A stretch of 64,000 nucleotides of DNA from Strobilurus pachycystidiatus (taxonomy: Eukaryota > Basidiomycota > Agaricomycetes > Agaricales > Physalacriaceae). Made by a program: the position numbers and the translations under genes. Where the stretch lies: assembly GCA_019915135.1 (NCBI GenBank), contig JAHLMK010000006.1, positions 992,001-1,056,000 on the forward strand. Reading direction: 5' to 3'. Below, piece after piece: positions 34,107-48,702 of this stretch (position 1 is its first letter; each line of letters starts with the position of its first letter). A model generated the notes under the pieces. It saw nothing but the letters and a program-made list of their open reading frames with translations, did no database searches and was not told where the DNA came from.

Positions 34107-36233
34107 TTAGACCTTCTTCTCCTCGCTGAGACCGCCGTCCGAAGAGTCATCCACTTGTTCCACTGCTTCTATTGTCTCCACCGGCCCTTTGAACCAATTC
34201 CTACCACCGTAAGAGGGAAGGAAGTAATAGCCCAGGGACAGCGCGATAACACCACCAACGACAACGACAGTGTAGTTCATATTGTGCGAAGTAACCTGCG
34301 GGACGCCAGGGAAGAGGAATACCACGATCATGAAAATCATGTAAGACGAAGCGATGATGGATATCGGGAGACTCTGGGTTTCTCATCTCATCAGAGGAGC
34401 ACAAGACAGAAGAAACGATTCGGCTCACCAACACTCCCAGACTGAATGGCCCAGGTACGAATTCGGTTCCACCCAGCCATCTCGCGACGATTGGGGTCGC
34501 GAAGCCGATGTACTGACATACCACAGACATAGTGAATACAGCACCGATGGCGAGGGGTCCTGCAAAGGAGATCAAGCCTAGAAGCAAAGCCATGAAGGCT
34601 AGGAATATGACTGCATGCACTGGCGTCTTCGTGTATGGGTTGATGTTATAGAGAACGCCAGAAAATGGTAACGCGTTGTCTCGCGAGAAGGCGAAGAGCT
34701 GTCTGGATCCCGCAATGAGCTGAGGAGAAGGTCAGGCTTGAGTGTAAGAACATAAGTAATTACACGAACGTAGTCCATGCCAGTCATCCAGAGAGTTATG
34801 ATAATGATGGCCCAGATTGCGAGTGTTCCCGACTTGCCGACGCTGTTGAAGACGATCTAGAATAGAGCATGAGAACCCGTGGGTGGAGGAAGCGTCGAAC
34901 TCACTGTAGCCATTGGCTGTCCAATTGGGTTTCCGATAACGGCCTCTAGGTCGTCTCCGATGTAGAAGGCCAACACAATGTTGATGACTGGTCGAATATG
35001 AGCTTCAATCGAAGTAGTCGACAGAGAAGACTCACTCCATCCTAGTGTGCAGCTTACGACCGTGGTACACATAATGGCGAATGGAACGGCCGTTTGGGCA
35101 TTACGCGCTTCCTCGCTGATGTGTACGCTTGTGTCGAAGCCAGCTGTAAGAATACTGATGCGTTAGATACAATATTCCTCGAGATTACATCCAATACTTG
35201 CCTACTGTCCACGCTGGTGCCAAAAAGCTCAGTATGAATGCGAAACCATTCGGCCATCCTGACACTAGGGAAACCCTCAGAGATATGTCCGCTCTGAAAG
35301 AAGCCGCCCTTACCGTTCTCAAAATGGGTAAATGCGTAAGACGAAGTGTTGTGGAGCGCTTTGGGAGTAGCAGCGGGTAGGACAATGATGATTACAAGGA
35401 AAAGCCTGGGATGATAAGATCAACATTCAGTCGTAAAGTAGCCATCGATGTCACACACGCTAAATTGAGGAACACATAGGCGTGTTGTATCCTTGCGATG
35501 ATTTTGGTAGCCATACTTCCGGCGACAGCATGCATACACAAGAGGGCAGCGTAAACGCCACTGTGAATATGTCAGCGGCGGATAGTGACCATCATTGTCG
35601 GTTGAACGTACTATGTTTGTCCATTTGTTGCCACAAAATTTCCGTCAGTTCCTATGTTGGCCGCCGCCATGATCTGGGTAGCAACACCCCAATCTACGCT
35701 TGCCATTCCGGCAATATAAGCGGCGGTGTTGACGTCTAGTCAAGATCAGTCAACGGTCGTTTGGGGGTCGCGTCGAAGATGAGGCGTACATCCGATGAGC
35801 CATGAGAGTAACTTGCGATATTTGGGCGAAGAGAATTTGAAGGTCCAGTAGTAAAGACCTCCAGCCGTTGGTGCCGCTGATCCCAGCTCTGCCATGGCGA
35901 GCGCGACAGTAATCAAGAAACAGCTACAGGTGAACCACTGAATAAGCAAGTCAGGAAATTTTACTCGAGCAAAAGTAAAGAGATGACCTACCCCCCACAC
36001 CATGGCACTCGTTCCACCGTAAGGGATGGAGTACAGCAGGACAGCGCTAATTGACGGATCTGTAAGAATCTCGTGTCGTCGTTTACGAAGACTTACGCGA
36101 TTGACTGTACAACGCCGACGATAGTGAAGCATAGCCCGAAGAGTTCCAAACGACCGAAATCACGCTTGAACTCCTGCTTGTAACCAAGCCGAGCCAGGAG
36201 GTCCTCGTCGTTGGTTCTGGCTTTGGCGGACAT
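34107..36233 (-). CDS. APC-family amino acid/GABA permease
   Basis: Twelve-span secondary transporter of the amino acid-polyamine-organocation superfamily, closest in feel to fungal GABA/choline permeases (UGA4, HNM1). It has many exons on the minus strand. The start is ATG 36233 (MSAKARTNDEDLLARLGYKQ); an in-frame ATG at 36281 would add 16 residues. Landmarks: EFKRDFGRLELFGLCFTIVG (TM1), SIPYGGTSAMVWG, MAELGSAAPTAGGLYYWTFK, the TM6 region FLAPAWTVAGFDTSVHISEE ending in the conserved acidic pair, and SRQLFAFSRDNALPFSGVLY. The C-terminal tail is acidic and cytosolic (EAVEQVDDSSDGGLSEEKKV). Substrates are probably amino acids or related amines. A glutamine-synthetase-like ligase lies 3 kb upstream, which would fit uptake and use of an amine. 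Confidence 0.9.
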
Positions 36234-36774
36234 CGTAGCTGCAAGTTGCTGCTGCGTGGCGGAAAGAGCGAAGATCACCAAGGTCAGAAGAGCCTAGTGG
36301 CTTGTATTTCTAGGCTCCAATCAAGCTGAGATCCATTCGGAAACCAAGGGACGTGGATCCTACCCACGGCCATGGAAAGAAGTCAAGGTTTGTATAAGCC
36401 ACATGTCAATGGACAGGCACCTCAAGTGTCGGGCTGGAGTAAAGCCGGCTGTATAGACAAAGCATGGCGGAGTCTTGGTCATATCCAAGGCAACCTGACC
36501 TGGGTCGTCTCAGGTCGACGAACGACATGAGAGAGTCAGTGTTCAAACGTTCATTGTCGGGCGGTCCTGGGCGGAATTGCCCGAATCACACATGGGCGGT
36601 TGCCCTGGTAGGGAGCGCTCCCGGCCGGATTCAGGTCACACAAAGATGGTCGAGCAAAATATGGCTAGATTACAATTCAATAGACAGTACATACCATACA
36701 ACATATCCATAAATACCGAGGTTCAGGAGTAAAAGTAATTGAAACTGAAGTAAAATGGTGAAGGCGTCGAACGG
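36234..36774. other. Promoter region between permease and 7TM gene
   Basis: Upstream sequence of the permease and the 3' flank of the 7TM gene. No coding signal seen. Confidence 0.35.
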
Positions 36775-38018
36775 CTATGGTTCAAGCACTTCAGGCTTGG
36801 ACGAGTTTGCTTCATAATCACTTGTCGTCGTCGTCCCGACCTTGTCACTGTCAATGACCCGCATATCCATACTCTCCTCTCCGTCTCTCTGGGTCTCCGT
36901 GAAGATACTGGTATTGGTTTGAATACGAATCGTAGCAGGCGACCTGCGAGGTTTGACTTTGTTGACTTCAAACGTTGTGCTGATGGTGTCGTTATACGTC
37001 GTTCCTGTCCAAATTTTGCCCTGCGCGACACGGAATAGAATCAACAAGGTCGAGACAATCTAGAGACGACGCTGTCAGATGTGTGAACAGTTGGGGATGA
37101 GCTCATTCGTACCTGGATCGGTGATAACGCTTGCAGAAAGAGTTGCGCTATGGCGCTATCGACCGCGAATGGGATCAAGAACATGAGAGAGAAAGCCGAA
37201 TAGATGGCGGCCGACTCTACAACAATAGCGGCCATAGAGGTGTACTGGCGGCCATGCGAAGCGCCGAGAACCCGTCCGATACGATTGCGGTAGTAAATCA
37301 GGCGCGAGGCAATCAATATGGTGACGAGTACGTTGAGAGCGAGGGACATCGAGTAGTAAGGGATAGTCCAGTTGATTCCCGGCGTGTCCCAAGGAGAGGA
37401 ATTCTTGTTCCCCACTTGTTTGAGAAACAGCATTCCAAGGGCTTAAACGCGCTGTCAGCTTTAGTGGTTTGTGGAGATCAAAGTTACATACCGATCGACG
37501 CGAAATACATCATGATGGGGAACGCAATGATCACCCAGGAAGAGACGCGTCCACCGAGGTAGACAACATAGCAACGCCATACCTGTAATCCTTCAGAGGA
37601 GAGCAAGAAGAAAGGGAGCGGAAAAACTCACGTTGATAATGTCGCACATCCATGTTATCAATACCATGATGACATTGGCTAGCATGTCGATCGGAATGGA
37701 GAACATGATATTTTCGTATACGTTGGGTCCACCTGGTATGTTCCGCGCGTCGATGAAGGACAGCTGGGTGAACTGCAAGAGTCCCGCGATATAGAGCGTG
37801 CCAAGAATCCAGATGATGGTGATGTAAGTTATCAGGCCAAGATTACGACGTTTTTCTGGGCCTTTGCTACGAGCGGTGACAAGTTTGTGCAGTAACATGA
37901 AGTAGAGCAGCGACTGAATGCCATAAGCGACAGCTGCGAGGAAGGCGCCCTGCAGCCATGTATGCTCGGAGAAGATTTCCGCGTCAGACTCATCTGGGCG
38001 ATACGCTGGAGGGACCAT
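36775..38018 (-). CDS. Seven-span membrane protein, basidiomycete family
   Basis: Integral membrane protein with seven hydrophobic segments, 363 aa, four exons: 38018-37632, 37582-37492, 37441-37113 and 37059-36775. It belongs to the broad group of agaricomycete 7TM proteins marked by a WRCYVVY motif at the start of the fourth span. The group includes DUF6533/DUF6534-like members and has no known ligand. The N-terminus (MVPPAYRPDESDAEIFSEH) faces outside; the C-terminal tail of about 75 residues is Ser/Thr-rich and charged (FTETQRDGEESMDMRVIDSD). Whether it is a receptor or something else cannot be told. It is divergent from the ligase gene at 39181. Confidence 0.8.
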
Positions 38019-39180
38019 GTCTGTAGTAACGAGGTAAGTGAAAGGGAGGTGACCGGCTGTGAAGGCTCAACTCACAGCCTGTTAAAACGGTGCCCCTTGA
38101 CCGGTCTGCTGGAGTGAGAGGAACGTTCACACAGCACCAGCTACGATTCTCGTCATTCAGAAGAAGACTTGGACACCGAGTCCATCAGCGTCCTTGACAA
38201 ACAGCAGAGATGTAGTTTCGTTTGACACATGGCCTCAAGACCCAGCCTTGAATGACAGAAGTGTAACGACATCGAAGCGGGGTATGAAAGTAACATAAAC
38301 CGGCGATAGCCGGTGGACACGATGTCCATGGTGAGGTCCGGCTGGTGTCGTAGGAAGACTCCATTTAGCGAGAAGCGCGCTAAATCTAGAAAATCCGCCA
38401 CTCCGTGAATTGTCTCTCGGGGATATGGTGTCGGAAAAGTAGATGGAGGCCGAGCGCGAAGGCAGGAGACTGATGCAGCACATTCAAGTGTGAATGATGG
38501 GAACAGATGGCGACAGCCAGGCGACAAGAACACAAATGCCGCTTGGCAGATAGATATGCCGCTTGTAGGTGATTGGGCGAGGAAGGTTTGGGCGGAGAGC
38601 GAAAAGGCGGATTGAAGTGGTATCCACCCAGTACCCACCTCCCGGAATTGAATCGGTTGATCAAGTGTTGATTGGAAGTGCCTCGAGACTGATATGCGGG
38701 CATCTCTCGAGCTAGCATGAGAGTTGGGCGGATATGAGTGATGGCTATCGATCAAGGCTCTGTATAACCTCCCGAGCTCATCGCATGACCGTTGAATGTG
38801 GCTTCCATCTGTTCCCATCCAAAAACTGTAACGAGTGACCAAAGCGGGATTATGTGTTTGAAGTATGATAGCAGAAGTCGTCGCTGAATATAGAACTTGA
38901 GTTCATGGCACGATGGTCTCCCGCGACTGAATTGATCATTCGACAGCTCTAGGTCATTTCCAGCACAACCGCGTTGTCGAGCTTCGCAATCCCCACTGCA
39001 ACAAATGCCCGTCTGGTTCTTCTTGTGATATATCAGAACTGAAAGATTGCCGCCCCAGCTTCGCGACTTGCCTGATTGATCTGTGATTGATCAGAACGGA
39101 ACACGTGGACCATGTAAGGCGACGGACAAAGTGGCGGCGAGCTTCACAGACTCCCATCATATTCCGCTCAGCGGTCAACA
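38019..39180. other. Divergent promoter region
   Basis: Between the divergent 7TM and ligase genes. A 229-codon open frame (38842-38153, minus strand) covers much of it but has no domain, no introns and Ser/Cys-rich composition, so I treat it as unproven. Confidence 0.35.
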
Positions 39181-40698
39181 ATGGACTACCAGCATGGTGT
39201 CGTCTACACGCCGGAAACAGTGAAAGTCTCGCCGAGCTCCCTGCAAGATCTACATGATCAGAGGATCTGTGCGTATTCCTGCTCGCAGGCTGCCCTTAGT
39301 CTCAGGAGACAAGTTTAGCCTACGTCCACATCTACTGGGTCGACTTGGCCAACACTCGCAGATCTCGCGTCGTGCCGATAGAGTACTTCACAGAACTGGT
39401 CAAGTCCAACAGACCAGGAGTGAACATTGCCGGCGTCGGTCTTGCCCTTGTGTACCTCATGGTGTCGGAAGGCTTTTCGGGGGTAGGTGAAGACCTGTAC
39501 GCTATCGATCTAGGCAGTCTGCGCATCCTGCATGGGGTGGGATCGAAAAAGGTCGGCGCAGTGCTCGGATTTTTTGAGAGAAAGGACGTGGCGCGCCTCG
39601 GAAAGCAAGTACCATGGTGCCCCAGGACGACGCTGGCGAACGTGGTCAAGTGAGTGCTCGGAGACCGGCCCGTGATGTTGGGCCGACTGAACTGACCGCT
39701 CACTCAGGGAAGCAAAAGATCTCGCAGCAGCTGAATTCCTGGTCGGCTTCGAGTCGGAGTTCGTCCTCCTGAAATCCACCAACCCCGTAGTCCCTGTCAA
39801 TGTGGCGGCTTGGTCCAGTACTGCCGGTCTTTTGGCCGGTTCCTCCGAGGCCAAGATCCTTGAGGATATCGCCGATGCTCTGCGCCTCAGCGCCATTCCG
39901 CTTCAAATGTACCACACCGAGGCGGCACCAGGACAATATGAGATTGTGACCGGACCAATGGAGCCTTTGGCGGCGGTGGACGCACTTGTGTATACGCGCG
40001 AAATCATCGTTAACATCGCGGCGAAACACGGACTACATGCGACGTTTATTCCACGTCCATTCATGTATAGCGCGGGCTCATCCACACATGCCCACGTCTC
40101 AGTACATTCTCCCCGCGAGGCCGGTCAGAAGGTAGCAGAGAAGATGTCCACATACGAAGAGTCATTCCTCGCTGGGCTACTCGATCATCTTCCGGCGGTT
40201 TCGGCGTTCACTCTGCCCACGCCAGCTTCGTACAAGCGCGTCGGTGACGGAGTCTGGAGTGGGGGCACGTATGTATCATACGGGACGGAGAATCGCGAAT
40301 CCCCGGTGCGCCTGACGAACGCGGCATCGCCATCGTCGAGGAACTTTGAGCTTCGGTTCATCGACGCGACGGCGAATCCATACTTTGCTCTGGCCGCTGT
40401 TTTGGCGGCTGGGCTAGCGGGTATCAAGGCTGGAAAGCCAGTCGCCACGCAAGACTGCCGAGAACGACCTGCAGCCGAGATGACCGAGGAAGAGAGGGCA
40501 AAAATGGGAATCACGAAGCGCATGCCTTCAAGCGTTGAAGAGGCTAGGTCGAATCTGAAAGGCGACGTTGTTCTGGTCGAGGCGCTTGGTGCGGAATTGG
40601 TTGAGAAGTATCTGGCAGTAAACAAGACGCTGGGCGATGCGTTGACGCAAGACGAAACTCCAGATGCCCAGCTCACTCGGCTAGTAGAGTTCTATTGA
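39181..40698 (+). CDS. Glutamine-synthetase-like ligase, FluG C-terminal type
   Basis: ATP-dependent ligase of the glutamine synthetase fold, of the type III/FluG-like and gamma-glutamyl-amine synthetase group rather than the housekeeping GS. Three exons, 39181-39268, 39319-39649 and 39708-40698; 469 aa. N-terminal beta-grasp: YVHIYWVDLANTRRSRVVPI. Metal-binding Glu in FLVGFESEFVLL and MYHTEAAPGQYEIV. ATP-site His block: FIPRPFMYSAGSSTHAHVSV. Glutamate-flap and C-terminal signature: FELRFIDATANPYFALAAVL. The amine acceptor (ammonia, a monoamine or a polyamine) cannot be read from sequence. The amidohydrolase half of true FluG proteins is missing. The nearby APC permease and DHA1 transporter make amine use plausible, as an inference. 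Confidence 0.88.
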
Positions 40699-41612
40699 GA
40701 TACAGGATCAACTTGGAGACTTACATATAACAAATCAACCACCAGATACAATTGACTACTGCTCTGTTGCTCACTGGCTATATTTAGCTTTCTGTGCCAA
40801 AAGCGAATTGTGAAAGATCTAAATTTGTGCATCATGCCGATGACTGAGCGAAGAAAAGCAAAGACTACATAGTACATGACAATGGTGCGTCATGCTATAG
40901 TCCACCGCAGCAGACAACGCGCATTGACATTCATGGACTGGGTTGAGTCGGGTCGGGACCATCGGCGCATGCGCGATCCTGGCGCGATCGTGTGACTGAG
41001 TGTGACTGTGTGCGCTAACACCTTGTCTTCCGTCCACATTGTCAACAAGTTCACAACTACCAACCCATGGCCGCTGACTGGTGTTGAGCCCTGAACGCAA
41101 CGGATAATATCTCTTGGCGGCTGCCATCAATGAAGGCACGCTCACCCGTTTCTCGAAGTGTGGGCCTCCATAATTGGTACGGTCGAGTGCTTAATTAGCA
41201 CACTTGTTCCCAGGTGATAATACGTCGTAGAGCCCTGCGCGCTCAGCTGCCCTAGGAATCAAACAGAGACCACTGCCATTGGACCTGTGGCATGGCGACT
41301 TCCGGGTCTACATCGGAAAATGGGCTTTGATTACACTAGGATTCCACACTCCACCGTCCCAACATCCTCCTTCAGACCCATTGCCAACCACACATTTTTC
41401 CGCGAGGTCATAACGACAGTATCACGCGAGCTCCATTCCGAGTTGCATCCGTAACTGGTGTGAACGGACTCTTTTTCTGACCTCATCACGCTATGGCGAC
41501 TACTTTTGGCCCCTTGAGTCTCAATCATTCCTGGATTTGTCGGTAATTCCTCGCTTAGCCTTTCTATTTAACATGGCTCCGGGCTGTTGGTGTCCTCGAT
41601 TTCCTACCTCTG
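40699..41612. other. Upstream region of the cellobiose dehydrogenase gene
   Basis: No gene supported. CTATTTAAC at about 41565 is a weak TATA-like element some 45 bases before the ATG at 41613. Two upstream ATGs, at 41537 and 41574, lie in other frames and could act as small upstream frames. Confidence 0.35.
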
Positions 41613-45069
<3,457 letters not shown>

Positions 45070-45156
45070 CAGTCCTGATGTTCATACTGGCTATCGAGAA
45101 ATGATACACGTTCGCAAGCGTTCATTACATATCCATGACGAACCGAGCTCTTGGAA

Positions 45157-47901
45157 CTACAAGGTAATACCCAGCTCTTCCGCAATCAAAACTGCAGCTT
45201 TCTCTCCGATCGTCAAGGCCGTGCTGTAGGTGTTGGCGGCCACGTTCGAGGGGCAAATGGATATCTTCCAGACCATTAGATGACTCCCAAAGACCGAGAT
45301 GAAGGCACGTACATCCGCCACCTTCAAGTTCTTCAGACCGTACACATTAAGGCGGGAATCGACGACTGTCGATGACATCAGCGACATGCTTGTCGAAGGG
45401 AAGGGACCTTCACTGACCACCGCCCTCTTCGCGCGGCTTCATCGAACATGTACCGAGCTAACGGGTGTCAAAGGGGTGCCGGAAATATCGGTCGTTCACG
45501 CACCGAATGCCAGGCAGTTTGAACTGTTACAAATCTAGGTCATCAAGGTAATCATAATATGTTGTGCAGACTTACCGAACGATTTGTTAAACTCTTCGAT
45601 TGCCTTGTCGTCCTCGGCGGAGTACTTGATGGTAGGTGCCTCGAGACCTGTCAGAGCGGCTCCAGTCGTTTCATCCTTCGCCAATGCTGCACTGTTCGAG
45701 GAGAAGGTCGGGTGGCCCGGGAGGTAGTCGCCGCGATAAATCTCCATGCGGCGGGCAATTTCGCGAGCCTTCTTGTAGCCCCACCTCAAAGTAGCGTGGT
45801 CGGCCGGGCTGGAATTCATGAGAAAGGCTATTGGAGTTGTAGAGACGGAGCAGACTCAACTCGCTCAGAAAACCTGGATCAAAGTCATGACTAGCGTTGG
45901 CGTCTTCGCCCGACGTGATGTGGACATATCCCGTCGAGGCAGGGTATTGCTACATTGCGACATCAGGATCGGTGCAATGCAGTTGATTGGCAACCGGTGG
46001 CGTACCGTAAAGTAGCCAACACTATAGTACTTCCTGGGAGGAGCCACAGTGATGTCTCCGAGATATCTTTACTACGTATGAGTTGTGGAGTTGCTAGATC
46101 GAGAGAGAGCGACCGACGAAGAGACTGCGCCAACCCAGATGACTGGCTTATCAGGGGCATCTTCAAAGTATGTCTTCCATCTATGCTCGAATTCCGGACC
46201 TAACTCATTGAGGTCCTCAGCGGTGGGACGCATCTTGATTCCGGCATCGAGTCCACTATATCAGCTGTCAATACGAATAGAGAAAATGAGAGGAATGAAG
46301 CCCACTTGTGAGCCATGAGTCCCTTTCCTTGAGGCCATAATTCGAGCCACTCTAAATAGGAAATGATGAAATGATGAAGACGCGTTTTTATGGACAGTCC
46401 ATACTCGCGACTTCCTCTGGTTCGCCTCGGAACAGCGCGTCAAGAGTTTCTGCTTCCTCAGAGGCCTGATACGGAATGAAGCACACGTTGTGGTCTTCCC
46501 ACATTTGAGTGCAAATAACGAGGAGAGACTAAGGAGGACCATACCTTGGTAGTTTTCGCCTATGCCTGGAAGATCGACTCTGGGTTCAACTCCTAAGCTC
46601 TCGAGGAGATCTGTGCGACCAACGCCGGACCTACACCAGAGAAAGTGAGAAAGGCCAGGATGTCGACTGCGAAGTCTACTACCTCTCGAGGATCGTCGGA
46701 GAGCCAAATGCGCCTGCACTGACCACAACCAGCCGTGAAGCGTAGACAGCCTCAACGGTCTGATCAGCATCCGATCTCAAGACAGTATCATTGACGAATT
46801 CGACCCCGTTTGCCGTGTCTCCGCTTGAGACAGATTGCGATGAGTAAATTGAATGAAGAATTGACAAACACTGACTCGAAAATGACGCGTTTGACGCGCT
46901 TTCCAGTCATGATAACGAGGTTCTTGTTATGCTCCTGGTTATAGATGTAATGATGGGGGACATCAGAGCGACGTCCAGTCTCTGCATCAATCCACCTATA
47001 ATCACATCAATATGTACGCACGATATCCATCATCGGCCAAGCAGGGGTCTTACTTTTGCCAGACCTAAGGCGTGTGGTCAGATGTAACTTGACGTGTGTG
47101 TAAAGTTCAAACAAAGGTCGACTACTTACACCATATCCATCACATTTATATAGGCCGTTGATATCGTCGATGGACCCTCTATCCTTGTCAATTTTGGCAG
47201 CCACATCGAGGAATTGCTTCCCAACGTTCGTTACCGTTCCGCCCAAAGAGACTTTCAAAGGCCCGGTGTATCCGTGGGTGGGCTTATCAGGTGCGACTTG
47301 ATAAGTCTCCGTCTGGTTCAAGACGTTAGTATGATGCCCTCGCTCCCATCAATACACAAGCCTTCTTGAGCAGGGGGAGAAGGTCAGATGATCCCCATCC
47401 ATCGTTCTTGAACTTGGTCTGCCAATCATCGTAGTCCGATGCAGCGGCCCGAGTATACATGGTGACTGATCAATCGGTAAAGAGGAAGCACCGCAAAGGA
47501 ACGCGCCGACATACAGTTGACAGACGAGCCACCACCCAGACATCTCCCGGAGGGCGTAACCAGAGAGCGGCCATTGATGTTCTCGGAAAGTTTCCCAACA
47601 TTGAAGGTAACCGTCTTGCTCGTCGGGGCAAGATGACTGAAGTAGCGCGCGGGTTGGATGTGGGCTGGGAGATCCTTAGTATGCTCTCCAGCCTCAAGAA
47701 TCTGATGAGAGTCAGAAGGAGCTGCACTGCGGATATCCAGGATGGCTACCAGAATCTTGAGGTTGGGATCGGCGGTAGCAAGCCGCCCAGCGATAACGCA
47801 AGCGGCTGCGCCACCTAGTACACGCAATGAGATGTCTATCAGGATAATCACTGATAGAATGCTAGCGTACCCCCGGCAAAGATTATGTCGTACGTGGACA
47901 T
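45157..47901 (-). CDS. GMC alcohol oxidase (AOX type, AA3_3)
   Basis: FAD enzyme oxidising a primary alcohol, probably methanol or a short alcohol, with release of hydrogen peroxide; closest to fungal alcohol/methanol oxidases. Many exons on the minus strand from ATG 47901 to TAG 45157. FAD motif: MSTYDIIFAGGGAAACVIAG. Then LATADPNLKILILEAGEHTK, CLGGGSSVNFTMYTRAAASD, VVSAGAFGSPTILERSGVGR, LGPEFEHRWKTYFEDAPDKP, QYPASTGYVHITSGEDANAS, LRWGYKKAREIARRMEIYRG, the catalytic His in TAWHSLGTCSMKP and the C-terminal SICPSNVAANTYSTALTIGE. There is no signal peptide, fitting a cytosolic or peroxisome-associated enzyme; the end (EELGITL) is not a standard PTS1. One intron (about 47313-47361) is best explained with a GC donor. 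No nonsense codon or frameshift was needed. Confidence 0.9.
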
Positions 47902-48702
47902 AGCGAGTCAATCAAAACGGGTGTTCAACTTTCAGTGTTTTGGCGAGGTGAGCGCTTGGTGGACGTATGCGGATCATATACAAAAGCAAAACATACAGCC
48001 CTTTTTGTATGGGACCCCACTCCCACGAGCCCTGAGGTTACGGTACGCGGGAGATGGGGAAGACACGCCACTTGTGTGGCCGAGACTTCGAGAGGCATTA
48101 TAGAGCGCCGATCAAATGATGGCCGAGCGCGGCAGCACCTTGGTAAGCTATACTCACAGCCCACGTCTCAGGCTGAGCCTCCAACGGCAACCATGAAAGT
48201 TGTCGGTTGGTGTTATACAACCCCACACAGGCGAGGAAACGCGTCAACTCTTTCTGTCGGATCTTGCGCCAGATTCTGGATGACAATTCAATCAGTCGTA
48301 AATGACAGGATCAATATGTGGCTCGCAAGACCGAGGCATCAAATGCACATCGGGCGCGGTATCCCTTTGGGCGTCTTGAGGATCGGATGCGCCTCTGTCG
48401 CGTAACCCATGTCACAGTATATTGTGTGCTCTGACTCGCAGGCTGAAACCTCCCTACTTAGGACCCATCGATCCTGGATGCCACAATTTTGATCCAAAAC
48501 TACACGATATCAGAAGAGAAGGGCCACCGAGTTCGACATGTGAGGTATAGATTTGCGCTAATACCACCGCGAGGCCTTCGAATTAGCTTACTCTTGATGC
48601 GTAACGTACAAGCGACTCGGAGGACCCGAAAATTTGTTTCGGACCTCTTTTTCTCTTTCTCTACTCACTGCCACAAACATCTACCACTCGTAGGGCATCA
48701 AG
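47902..48702. other. Shared promoter region, AOX and 7TM gene
   Basis: An 800-base divergent intergenic region. A 156-codon open frame at 47935-48405 (plus) has no family features and is likely chance. No operator could be assigned. Confidence 0.35.

Noticed and set aside
47700..47760. Apparent insertion in the alcohol oxidase N-terminus
   Set aside because: The extra residues are an in-frame intron with GTAGCC donor and CATCAG acceptor; removal restores LKILILEAGEHTK.
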